Source of the DNA: an uncultured Helicobacteraceae bacterium
GTDB taxonomy: Bacteria > Campylobacterota > Campylobacteria > Campylobacterales > UBA6016
Length of the DNA stretch: 14,351 bases
Direction of reading: 5' to 3'
Assembly: GCA_937973585.1 (NCBI GenBank)
Contig: CALJKN010000026.1
Span: 1 to 14,351 of the forward strand
Each line of letters begins with the position of its first letter. The stretch's first letter is position 1. The notes below the pieces were generated by a model. It was not told the DNA's origin, made no database searches, and saw nothing but the letters and a program-made list of their open reading frames with translations. This document shows, piece after piece, positions 1-6,204 of this stretch. The translations under genes and the position numbers were made by a program.

Positions 1-40
1 GTAAAACAACAACCCAATGCCATATGCTAAATGAACCCAT
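1..40 (-). CDS. tatA: TatA twin-arginine translocase subunit, N-terminal fragment (cut by window edge)
   Basis: Only the first 13 codons lie in the window, reading leftward from an ATG at 40-38: MGSFSIWHWVVVL. The short Gly/Ser-Phe-Ser-Ile-Trp-His-Trp start followed by a hydrophobic run is the typical beginning of epsilonproteobacterial TatA, whose single N-terminal membrane helix helps form the Tat pore for folded proteins. An AAAAAGG ribosome-binding site lies about 8 nt upstream. The gene sits directly downstream of gmk, which matches the gmk-tatA order of C. jejuni (Cj1177c-Cj1176c, from memory). The 3' end is outside the window. The assignment rests on a short motif plus synteny. Confidence 0.72.
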   Translation of the reverse strand, partial: MGSFSIWHWVVVL

Positions 41-75
41 TATGATGCCTTTTTAATAAAATTTATGTTGACCAA

Positions 76-81
76 AGTATA
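76..81 (-). promoter_or_regulatory. Candidate -10 box for tatA
   Basis: On the minus strand TATACT is preceded by TTTTTG, giving an extended T-rich -10 of the sort used by the housekeeping sigma factor of Campylobacterota, which often lacks a clear -35. A start about 7 nt downstream would leave a leader of roughly 30 nt before the tatA ATG. tatA could instead simply be read through from gmk. Confidence 0.35.
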
Positions 82-93
82 CAAAAACTTGTT

Positions 94-702
94 TTATATC
101 TTCCATGCCTTGGTAAACCCTTCGGTATAGGCCAAAGAGCGTTTATGCCTAGATGCCGATGCAATCGCCGTCAATGCAGATAATGAATCGTTAAAATCAT
201 CATTTATCAGAAAATAATCATATTCATCTATATGCCGCATCTCGCTAATCGCATTTATCACCCTTTGTTCGAGTATTTCCGGTGTCTCCGTATTTCTGGA
301 CGAAAGCCTCTCTTTTAATATGCTCATATTCTTGGTTGTTACAAAAACAGACGTTACAAGCGCCGGAAACTTCTCTCTTATACTTTTATGTCCCTGAACA
401 TCTATATCCAAAATTACCGTCTTGTTTTGCGCCAAAGCTTCTTCGATGGCTCTAAAAGATGTGCCGTAAAAATTTCCGTGAACCTCCGCCCACTCCAAAA
501 AGCCGCCGTTGTCTATCTCATCCAAAAACTCATCTTTTGCAATAAAAAAATAGTCAACCCCGTTTTGTTCACCGTCTCTAGGCTTTCTCGTTGTTGTCGA
601 GATCGAAAAATAGCAATTCCCTAAAATATCTACAAGTTTTCTAGCTAGACTTGTTTTACCGGATCCGCTAGGACCAGATACGACCAAGACAGCTTTGCTC
701 AT
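94..702 (-). CDS. gmk: Guanylate kinase
   Basis: Cytoplasmic enzyme that phosphorylates GMP (and dGMP) to GDP with ATP, in purine nucleotide recycling and GTP supply. The 202-residue length is normal for bacterial Gmk. The P-loop GPSGSGKTSL is at residues 10-19. The GMP-binding segment follows, with STTTRKPRDGEQNGVDYFF at about 35-53 and the DIDVQGHKSI stretch near residue 100. Its ATG overlaps the TGA of the upstream chePep-like gene by 4 nt (ATGA), so translation is probably coupled. The pairing of gmk with an acidic chemotaxis protein and fliR is conserved in Campylobacterota and is not functionally obvious. No internal anomaly is visible. Confidence 0.96.
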   Translation of the reverse strand: MSKAVLVVSGPSGSGKTSLARKLVDILGNCYFSISTTTRKPRDGEQNGVDYFFIAKDEFLDEIDNGGFLEWAEVHGNFYGTSFRAIEEALAQNKTVILDIDVQGHKSIREKFPALVTSVFVTTKNMSILKERLSSRNTETPEILEQRVINAISEMRHIDEYDYFLINDDFNDSLSALTAIASASRHKRSLAYTEGFTKAWKI

Positions 703-2240
703 TTTTTCTTGCTTAGGGTTATATTTATACTGATATCCGCCATTTCAAGGAGCTCTCTTAAAGCATCAAGTGAAATTGTAATACTTTGATTAGGATTTAT
801 CTCCAATGCTTTTGTCGGAGCCTGTTGCTCTACAGACGATACTGGGGCTGCTTGCAAAATAGGTGCCGATACAGGCGTAGACACTGCCTCTTCGGCAACC
901 TGCCCAACGGCTTCTATAGGTGTATCAAAATCATCCAGACTGAAATCTGATGCAGGCTCTTCCACGTCTGCCTCTTTCGTATCTATGTCCAAAGAGACTC
1001 CGAGTGCTTCTGCCAAAGACTCTTCCGTCAGCGAGCCTAGTTCATCGTTTGTTATTTTGATGTTACTAACGTCAAAATCATCGCCGCCCATATCCTCTTC
1101 ATCATCGGTTTCGTCAAGTAGGTTTTTTAGCTTATTTACCTCATCCTCATCCAAAATTGAGTGTTCGCTATCACTATCCGTATTTTCACCTAATCCACCT
1201 GTCGAATCTTCATCCATTTCATAGTCGCTCATATCATCATCCAAGGTGATCTCGTCATCCGATCCTAGGGAGAAGTCATCTTCATCATCCAAAGGATTGC
1301 CGCCAAGCTCGTCTTTGTCATCGTCTAGCTGCAATTCATCGTCGTTTAGAAGCGGGTTTGCAAAATCAAATTCACCCACATCATCTTCATCTTTTTTCCC
1401 AACTTCATCCAGTTCGATATCGCCGAAATCAAAATCGTCGCTCTCTACAGATTTACCGTCGTCGACACCGTCTAGTAGACCGTCAAAATCAAAATCTTCT
1501 GTCTTTTCCGGAAGATTTGCCTCTTCTTCCGTGACCACGGCATCATCTCCAAAATCAAAATTATCGTTATTCAAGTCAAGCCCTTCGTCTTCTTTTTCTA
1601 ATACTTCATTTTCTATATCGTCCAAATTTATCTCGTCGATTATATCTTTCTCTCCTACCGCCGAATCCAAATCACCAAAATCATCGTTTGCCGTAAGCTC
1701 ATCGTCAAGGTTAAACTCTTCCTCTTTGTTCGGTGCCTCTAAAGAAAATTCCTCGTCGTCTAGAGTATCGGATATATCCGGCTCACTTTTTTCTTCAACT
1801 GTAAAGTCATTGCCGTCGCCGAATAAATCATCTTCGTTTATCTCTCCAAAATCATCGCTTTCAGCTACTTTTGGGGTTTCAATAGGCTCAAATACCTTTT
1901 CTTCCGGCTTGGCAAAAACGGCACCGCCCCCGCTAAAGGAGCTAAATATATCAACAAGCTCCGTCGGCAAAAACGGCTTTTCGATATAAACGTCAAATCC
2001 CAAAGGTTTGCCCGCACCTTTTGAGACCATAAGCATATATTTCGCACCCGGAAATTTGCTTTTTAAAAGGTTAAACTCGTCATCATCATACAAATCGCCG
2101 TCTATTATCACAAAGTTGTATCCGGCTGCCGATATTTCGGATAGATCCTTTGCATTTGTGAGCTCAAAACCCATTTTCCCTGAACTTAGCTTTACAAGCC
2201 TTTCGATGGTCGCATTCTGGTTTAACAGCAATATTTGCAT
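699..2240 (-). CDS. ChePep-like chemotaxis regulator, highly acidic (pseudo-receiver N-terminus)
   Basis: 513 residues in three parts. Residues 1-100 look like a response-regulator receiver fold: Asp47 ends a hydrophobic beta strand (NFVIIDGDL), Ser73 lies in the switch Ser/Thr position, and Lys88-Pro-Phe matches the invariant lysine motif. The N-terminal acidic pair that binds magnesium is replaced by Asn7-Gln8, so normal phosphorylation is doubtful. Residues about 110-440 are a low-complexity Asp/Glu-rich tract with recurring DDFDFGD-like units. Residues about 480-513 are a more ordered tail (ITISLDALRELLEMADISI) ending in a basic KKK. This architecture and the position between fliR and gmk match ChePep, the 'poly E-rich' protein (HP0322 in H. 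pylori, Cj1178c in C. jejuni, from memory), a polar protein controlling swimming reversals. The start has an AAGG site 9 nt upstream. Architecture and synteny are strong; function here is inferred. Confidence 0.85.
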   Translation of the reverse strand: MQILLLNQNATIERLVKLSSGKMGFELTNAKDLSEISAAGYNFVIIDGDLYDDDEFNLLKSKFPGAKYMLMVSKGAGKPLGFDVYIEKPFLPTELVDIFSSFSGGGAVFAKPEEKVFEPIETPKVAESDDFGEINEDDLFGDGNDFTVEEKSEPDISDTLDDEEFSLEAPNKEEEFNLDDELTANDDFGDLDSAVGEKDIIDEINLDDIENEVLEKEDEGLDLNNDNFDFGDDAVVTEEEANLPEKTEDFDFDGLLDGVDDGKSVESDDFDFGDIELDEVGKKDEDDVGEFDFANPLLNDDELQLDDDKDELGGNPLDDEDDFSLGSDDEITLDDDMSDYEMDEDSTGGLGENTDSDSEHSILDEDEVNKLKNLLDETDDEEDMGGDDFDVSNIKITNDELGSLTEESLAEALGVSLDIDTKEADVEEPASDFSLDDFDTPIEAVGQVAEEAVSTPVSAPILQAAPVSSVEQQAPTKALEINPNQSITISLDALRELLEMADISINITLSKKK

Positions 2241-2302
2241 TTCGAGTAACCTTGCATTTTAGACTTTCTTAATTTTATATTTTTAAAGTTTTAACTTTGC
2301 TT

Positions 2303-3070
2303 TTACAAAAGCAGCAAGAGGCGGTTTACCACCTCCGTAAACTGGTGCTTAAATATAAGCGCAAGTGAACCTAGCGTCGCCATAATAACCCCAACACCCA
2401 AAATAATCTTTATCGGCATACCTACAACCATAAGATTGAAAGAGGGCATAGTCTTCATAATCATTCCAAATATTATATCCGATAAAAGCGATAGTGCCAT
2501 TACCGGAAAGGCGATAGTAAAGCCTATTAGGAAAATATTTTTGACGGATAGAATAATAAACTCAAGGTAACCGTGAGTTAATTTAAAATGACCTGGAGGC
2601 ATCTGTTTTAGCGAATAATCTATATACTCTATCATTAGGTGGTGCCCGTTTGAGGCCAAAAGCACCATAAGGGTAAAAAAGCTAAGAAATACGCTGATTA
2701 GTTGCGAGCTTTGTTGGGTTTGCGGGTCAAATTGGCTTGCCATGGAGAGACCCATAACCATACTTATCTGCTCACCGGCAAAACCGACTGCCGCAAAAAC
2801 CATCGACAGCAAAAGCCCTGCCACAAAACCAAATGTCGCCTCCGAGATGATCGCCGCTATAAGCACGTCACTCTCCAATGCTATCTCTACAGGAGGTATT
2901 ATAGAGTAAAAAAGGATCGCAAAATAAGTTGCAAGTCCCGACTTTACAAATGATGGAACCTGAGTATGTGAAAAAAACGGCATAAAAATAAAAAGCGACG
3001 AGAAACGGATAAAAAGCAACAAAAAAGTTATTACCGATTCTTGTGTTATGAACGGATAGAGTTGACCCAT
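2303..3070 (-). CDS. fliR: Flagellar biosynthetic protein FliR
   Basis: Integral inner-membrane component of the flagellar type III export gate, assembled with FliP and FliQ. The 255-residue length is typical. The protein is almost wholly hydrophobic, with about six membrane segments (for example LLLFIRFSSLFIFMPFF near residue 20). The family signature region GEQISMVMGLSMASQFDPQT lies at about residues 98-117, and a conserved MKTMPSFNLMVVGMPIKI stretch lies in the C-terminal part. Its ATG overlaps the TAA of the upstream ABC ATPase gene by one base (TAATG), so the two are probably translationally coupled. Only 62 nt separate it from the downstream ChePep gene, putting a flagellar export protein and a chemotaxis regulator in one transcription unit. 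Confidence 0.96.
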   Translation of the reverse strand: MGQLYPFITQESVITFLLLFIRFSSLFIFMPFFSHTQVPSFVKSGLATYFAILFYSIIPPVEIALESDVLIAAIISEATFGFVAGLLLSMVFAAVGFAGEQISMVMGLSMASQFDPQTQQSSQLISVFLSFFTLMVLLASNGHHLMIEYIDYSLKQMPPGHFKLTHGYLEFIILSVKNIFLIGFTIAFPVMALSLLSDIIFGMIMKTMPSFNLMVVGMPIKIILGVGVIMATLGSLALIFKHQFTEVVNRLLLLL

Positions 3071-3708
3071 TATTTTAGTCTGCCGAGTTCTTTACCGTCT
3101 AGCCTATAAACTTTGTCGCATTTAAAGGCTAGAGTTTCGTCGTGTGTAACGCAAAACAGTGAGGCGTTTGCCCCGTAAACATACCTGAAGATCGTTTCCA
3201 TCACCGTATGCGCACTCTCTTTGTCAAGATTTCCGGTTGGCTCATCGGCAAAAATAATTTTTGGCTTTTTCGTCAAAACCCTCACGATGGATACCCTTTG
3301 TTGCTGGCCTCCCGATAGTGTTGATATCGGCTGATCCAAAACATGCTCCACATTAAAGCTTTTGGCCAACTCCATATCAATCCCATTTTTGGATAGTATT
3401 GATGCAACCTCCAAATTCTCCTTCGCACTAAACCCCCTAAATAGGTAGTGGGATTGAAAAATTATCCCAAAATCGGCTCTTCTTGTCTCGACAAGCTCCT
3501 TTTTGGACATCTCGTAAAGGTTTTTGTTTTTATATTCGACAAAACCTGATTCAGGTTTTAAAAAAGAGGAGAGATTGTGCAATAGGGTCGATTTCCCGCT
3601 CCCGCTAACACCCAAAACGGCTGTTGTCTCGGACGGTTTTAACTCTATATCGATATTGCTATAAAGTGGGTAATCGAATGAATGGGATAGATTTTTGGCG
3701 CTTAGCAT
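3070..3708 (-). CDS. ABC transporter ATP-binding protein, LolD/MacB-like
   Basis: 212-residue stand-alone nucleotide-binding subunit. It has Walker A GVSGSGKST (about 33-41), a Q-loop at IIFQSH (about 82-87), the signature LSGGQQQR (about 137-144), Walker B IIFADEP directly followed by TGNLD, and the switch histidine in CVTHDE. TGNLD after Walker B and the short length are typical of the LolD/MacB/FtsE class, which powers lipoprotein release or mechanotransmission rather than solute uptake. No permease gene lies nearby, so the partner must be encoded elsewhere; C. jejuni Cj1180c occupies the same place (from memory). A GAGGA ribosome-binding site lies about 9 nt before the ATG. The substrate cannot be told from sequence. 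Confidence 0.9.
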   Translation of the reverse strand: MLSAKNLSHSFDYPLYSNIDIELKPSETTAVLGVSGSGKSTLLHNLSSFLKPESGFVEYKNKNLYEMSKKELVETRRADFGIIFQSHYLFRGFSAKENLEVASILSKNGIDMELAKSFNVEHVLDQPISTLSGGQQQRVSIVRVLTKKPKIIFADEPTGNLDKESAHTVMETIFRYVYGANASLFCVTHDETLAFKCDKVYRLDGKELGRLK

Positions 3709-3723
3709 TTTGATTTATCCTCA

Positions 3724-3748
3724 AATTTCGTAGCTGAGCTCCGAAATT
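3724..3748. repeat. Palindrome I in the tsf-ABC spacer
   Basis: AATTTCG pairs with CGAAATT (7 bp). After one T/C mismatch, AGC pairs with GCT around a TGA loop. It lies just upstream of the ABC ATPase ribosome-binding site and partly overlaps its approach, so as RNA it could affect translation of that gene. Confidence 0.6.
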
Positions 3749-3764
3749 AGGTCTTTGGGCAGAT

Positions 3765-3803
3765 CCCACTAAAACTCTCGCCTTTAGGCGTAGCTTTAGT
3801 GGG
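3765..3803. repeat. Palindrome II: 39-nt long hairpin in the tsf-ABC spacer
   Basis: The outer stem CCCACTAAA/TTTAGTGGG is 9 bp and perfect. A small internal loop follows, then an inner stem CGCC/GGCG closed by TTTA. There is no T-tract on either strand, so it is not a standard intrinsic terminator. Its form suggests an RNA-processing or stability element, or a dispersed intergenic repeat of the REP/BIME kind; copies elsewhere in the genome cannot be checked here. Confidence 0.65.
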
Positions 3804-3846
3804 TTTGCGGGGGTGGTTATAAACCCAACCGCCAAGGCGGGTTTGC
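3801..3846. repeat. Palindrome III: GGGTTT/AAACCC alternating pairs after tsf
   Basis: GGGTTTGC occurs twice (3801-3808 and 3839-3846) with AAACCC between them (3821-3826). The central AAACCC can therefore pair with either copy, in mutually exclusive ways. A CCGCC/GGCGG stem (3829-3840) sits in the right-hand alternative. This is the first structure met by RNA polymerase after tsf. No convincing T-run follows on the minus strand. Confidence 0.5.
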
Positions 3847-3870
3847 ACCAGACTCGGTTTTTATAAAAGT

Positions 3871-4794
3871 TTATTTACCTAACTGCGCCGCAACTTCGCT
3901 TGCAAAGTCGCAAGCTTTTTTCTCTAGCCCTTCACCTACTTCAAATCTGGCAAAAGAAGATAGTTTGGCCGTACCGCCTGCCGCTTTTGCTACAGCTTCG
4001 AGAGCTTCTTTGACGGTTTTTTTGTCGTCTTTTACGAACGGTTGGTCTACAAGGCAGTTGTCTTTTTTGAATTTCACAAGTTTTCCAGGGATGATTTTGT
4101 CCCACATCGCAGCCGGTTTACCCTCTTTTTCCAGTTGGGCTTTTGCAACCTCAGCCTCTCTGTCCAGATCCTCTTGTGGAACTTCAGTTTCGTCTAGGTA
4201 GTTTGGATTCATAGCGGCAGCGTGCATTGCGATGTCTTTTAGTACACCGGTAACGGCTTCGGCAGTTTTTGCACTATCGCACTCGGCAGCAACGATTACA
4301 CCGATTTTGCCGTTTGCGTGTTTATATGCGCTAACTGAGCCGTTTTCACCTACCGAGACTTCCGCAAATCTTCTAACAACGATGTTTTCACCGATTTTGC
4401 TAATTGTTACGGATAGATGGTCGCTAAACGCATTACCGTTGATTGTAGAAGCCAAAAGCTCGTCAACGTTTTTTATGCCGCTTGTGTGAATGTGTGCCGT
4501 TGTAGTTGCACAAAACTCAATAAAGTTCTCGTTTTGCCCCACAAAGTCAGTTTCGCAGTTTACTTCAGAAATTGTCGCTTTTTTGTTATCGGCAGATAAT
4601 TCAATAGTAATAGTACCTTCCGTTGCAGTTCTACCGCTTTTTTTAGCAGCAGCAGATAGCCCTTTTTTTCTTAGCCAATCTATCGCCGCATCCATATCGC
4701 CATCACACTCGGTAAGCGCTTTTTTGCAATCAAGCATACCGGCTGCAGTTCTCTCTCTAAGTTCTTTTATAAGTTCGCTTGTAACGGCTGCCAT
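3871..4794 (-). CDS. tsf: Translation elongation factor Ts
   Basis: Guanine nucleotide exchange factor that recycles EF-Tu-GDP to EF-Tu-GTP. 307 residues. The N-terminal UBA-like domain is plain (residues 1-55: ELIKELRERTAAGMLDCKKA, then DMDAAIDWLRKKG). It is followed by the catalytic core motif CETDFVGQNENF (about 79-90), whose Thr-Asp-Phe-Val contacts EF-Tu. The rest is the dimerisation/core region with a coiled-coil-like EDLDREAEVAKAQLEKEG. The ATG overlaps the rpsB stop by one base (TAATG), the usual rpsB-tsf operon with coupled translation. A palindrome-rich spacer follows the stop. Confidence 0.97.
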   Translation of the reverse strand: MAAVTSELIKELRERTAAGMLDCKKALTECDGDMDAAIDWLRKKGLSAAAKKSGRTATEGTITIELSADNKKATISEVNCETDFVGQNENFIEFCATTTAHIHTSGIKNVDELLASTINGNAFSDHLSVTISKIGENIVVRRFAEVSVGENGSVSAYKHANGKIGVIVAAECDSAKTAEAVTGVLKDIAMHAAAMNPNYLDETEVPQEDLDREAEVAKAQLEKEGKPAAMWDKIIPGKLVKFKKDNCLVDQPFVKDDKKTVKEALEAVAKAAGGTAKLSSFARFEVGEGLEKKACDFASEVAAQLGK

Positions 4795-5573
4795 TACTCT
4801 GCTTCTCCTTCTGCTTTTGCTTCTTCTTTAACCTCTGCAACAACTTCGGCCACCTCTGCCTCTGTTACCTCTTCGGCTACCTCTTCCGCTTTTTCGTTTG
4901 AGCTTCTACCTTCGATAATAGCGTCTGCCATCTCTTTGCAGAATAGTTCAATTGCTCTAATGGCGTCATCGTTTCCTGGGATTGGGTAAGTGATTAGGTC
5001 TGGATCGCAGTTTGTATCAAGCGGTGCAACAACAGGGATGTGTAGTCTATTTGCTTCTTGAACGGCGATTTTTTCTTTTTGCGCGTCTAGAACAAATATC
5101 ATATCAGGCGCAGATTTCATGTGTCTGATACCGCCGATATAGTTTTCAAGTTTCTCTTTTTTTCTGTTTAGGATAAGAGCTTCTTTTTTTGTAAGAAGGT
5201 TGATTTGACCTGATTTGATCATATCTTCGATAATTTCTAGTTTTCTGATTGATTGTCTAACAGTTTTAAAGTTTGTTAGCATACCGCCTAGCCATCTGTA
5301 ATTTACATACGGGCAGTTCGCTCTTGTAGCGTGCTCTTTTATCATTTGGCTAGCTTGTTTTTTCGTACCGACAAAAAGGATTGTTTTTCCCTCGGCAGCA
5401 GCGTCTCTAACTACGTTGTACGTATATTTAAAATATCTTAGCGTCTTTTGTAGGTCGATGATATGGATGTTTTTTCTAACACCGAATATGAATTTTTTCA
5501 TTTTCGGATTCCATCTTCTTGTTTGGTGACCGAAGTGTACGCCGCACTCCAACAAATCTTTCATTGTAACCAT
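4794..5573 (-). CDS. rpsB: Ribosomal protein S2
   Basis: Small-subunit protein needed for 30S assembly and for S1 attachment. I choose the ATG at 5573, giving 259 residues beginning [20 protein letters not shown], because this is the universal S2 N-terminus and an AAGGAG site lies 10 nt upstream. The frame stays open for 17 more codons to 5624, but those residues match nothing in the family. Core motifs include [39 protein letters not shown] and [12 protein letters not shown]. The last 35 or so residues are a Glu/Ala-rich low-complexity tail ([19 protein letters not shown]), extra to the E. coli protein and probably disordered. Co-transcribed with tsf and preceded by a structured leader. Confidence 0.96.
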   Translation of the reverse strand: MVTMKDLLECGVHFGHQTRRWNPKMKKFIFGVRKNIHIIDLQKTLRYFKYTYNVVRDAAAEGKTILFVGTKKQASQMIKEHATRANCPYVNYRWLGGMLTNFKTVRQSIRKLEIIEDMIKSGQINLLTKKEALILNRKKEKLENYIGGIRHMKSAPDMIFVLDAQKEKIAVQEANRLHIPVVAPLDTNCDPDLITYPIPGNDDAIRAIELFCKEMADAIIEGRSSNEKAEEVAEEVTEAEVAEVVAEVKEEAKAEGEAE

Positions 5574-5619
5574 GTGGTGAATGCTCCTTGCATTAATTTT
5601 TATATTTGGTTTGTTCCTC

Positions 5620-5669
5620 CGCAAGCTTCAACGGAAATCTCTTCCGCAACCTTTTCAAGGACTCTTGCG
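5620..5669 (-). ncRNA. Putative structured leader RNA of rpsB-tsf (three-helix fold)
   Basis: On the transcribed minus strand CGCAAG (5669-5664) can pair with CTTGCG (5625-5620). This encloses two hairpins: CCTT-GAA-AAGG (5660-5650) and CGGAA-GAGAT-TTCCG (5646-5632), the latter extended by a G-U pair. GGAGG follows immediately, and the S2 ribosome-binding site is about 35 nt further on. A closed three-way junction directly upstream of a ribosomal-protein operon is the form expected of an autoregulatory leader bound by S2. The pairing is read by eye from one sequence; no covariation has been tested. Confidence 0.45.
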
Positions 5670-5682
5670 TGTGGGGTAGGAT

Positions 5683-5705
5683 AGCCCTCTCGTAAAACGA
5701 GGGCT
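5683..5705. terminator. GC-rich hairpin between bcp and rpsB (weak terminator or 5' hairpin of rpsB mRNA)
   Basis: AGCCCTCTCGT and ACGAGGGCT form a 9-bp stem with a 2-nt bulge around AAA. In the direction of the minus-strand genes no T-run follows it, so intrinsic termination after bcp would be weak. On that strand a TAAAAT box (5713-5708) lies just ahead of it, so it could instead be at the 5' end of an rpsB transcript. The T-rich side faces the plus strand, where no gene ends. Confidence 0.4.
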
Positions 5706-5730
5706 AAATTTTATCTGTTTTTGGCTGAAG

Positions 5731-6192
5731 TTATTTTTGTAGTTTAGTTATCTGCTCTTTTACTTTTTCGGCGTGCCCCTTGGCTTTTACGTTATCCCAG
5801 TAAAACGCTACCTCTCCTTGCGGATTTATCAATACTGTTGAGCGGACTATCCCCATATATTTTTTGCCGCACATACTTTTCTCTCTCCATGCACCGTATC
5901 CCTCTATCATCTTGTGCTCAGGATCCGAGAGGAGGGTAATAGCTATAGAGTGTTTATCTACGAATTTTTTGTGTTTTTCTACGCTGTCGGCACTCACGCC
6001 GAGTACCACCGCATCCATATCTATAAAATTTGGAAATTCTGCAGTAAATTCGCACGCCTCAGTCGTGCACCCCGGGGTATCGTCTTTTGGGTAAAAATAG
6101 ACGACAACCCATTTACCTTTGAAATCTCTTAGGCATACTTCGTTGCCGTCTTGGTTTTTGAGACAAAAATCTGGAGCCGTTATACCTACCAT
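5731..6192 (-). CDS. bcp: Thioredoxin-dependent peroxiredoxin, Bcp/PrxQ family
   Basis: Reduces hydrogen peroxide and organic hydroperoxides in the cytoplasm using thioredoxin. 153 residues, normal for the family. The peroxidatic Cys42 is in DDTPGCTTEAC and the resolving Cys47 is five residues later, the arrangement of the atypical 2-Cys PrxQ class. The N-terminus (GITAPDFCLKNQDG) and the conserved FYPKDDTPGC, LGVSAD and STVLINPQG segments fit the family. Additional cysteines at 10 and 20 are of unknown role. The AAAGGA ribosome-binding site overlaps the stop codon of the upstream csd4-like gene (12-nt gap), so it is probably cotranscribed with the two peptidoglycan enzymes. Confidence 0.95.
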   Translation of the reverse strand: MVGITAPDFCLKNQDGNEVCLRDFKGKWVVVYFYPKDDTPGCTTEACEFTAEFPNFIDMDAVVLGVSADSVEKHKKFVDKHSIAITLLSDPEHKMIEGYGAWREKSMCGKKYMGIVRSTVLINPQGEVAFYWDNVKAKGHAEKVKEQITKLQK

Positions 6193-6204
6193 GCACTTTT
6201 TCCT

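Noticed and set aside
1246..1989. 247-codon serine-rich open frame on the plus strand opposite chePep
   Set aside because: It is the mirror of Asp/Glu codons (GAT/GAA read as TTC/ATC/TCA), has no ribosome-binding site, and its composition is explained entirely by the acidic protein on the other strand.
2285..2298. AAAGTT/AACTTT inverted repeat between fliR and chePep as a terminator
   Set aside because: Only weak A-T pairing with a tiny loop; the two genes appear to be in one transcription unit, so termination is not expected.
4490..4831. 113-codon plus-strand frame opposite tsf and the start of the rpsB tail, leucine-rich at its end
   Set aside because: It lies antisense to two clearly conserved genes; the poly-Leu end mirrors the Glu/Ala tail of S2. 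No start signal.
5571..5599. Short frame ATGCAAGGAGC... overlapping the rpsB start as a leader peptide
   Set aside because: Only ten codons, its putative start lies 22 nt from the nearest GGAGG, and it contains the real S2 ribosome-binding site.
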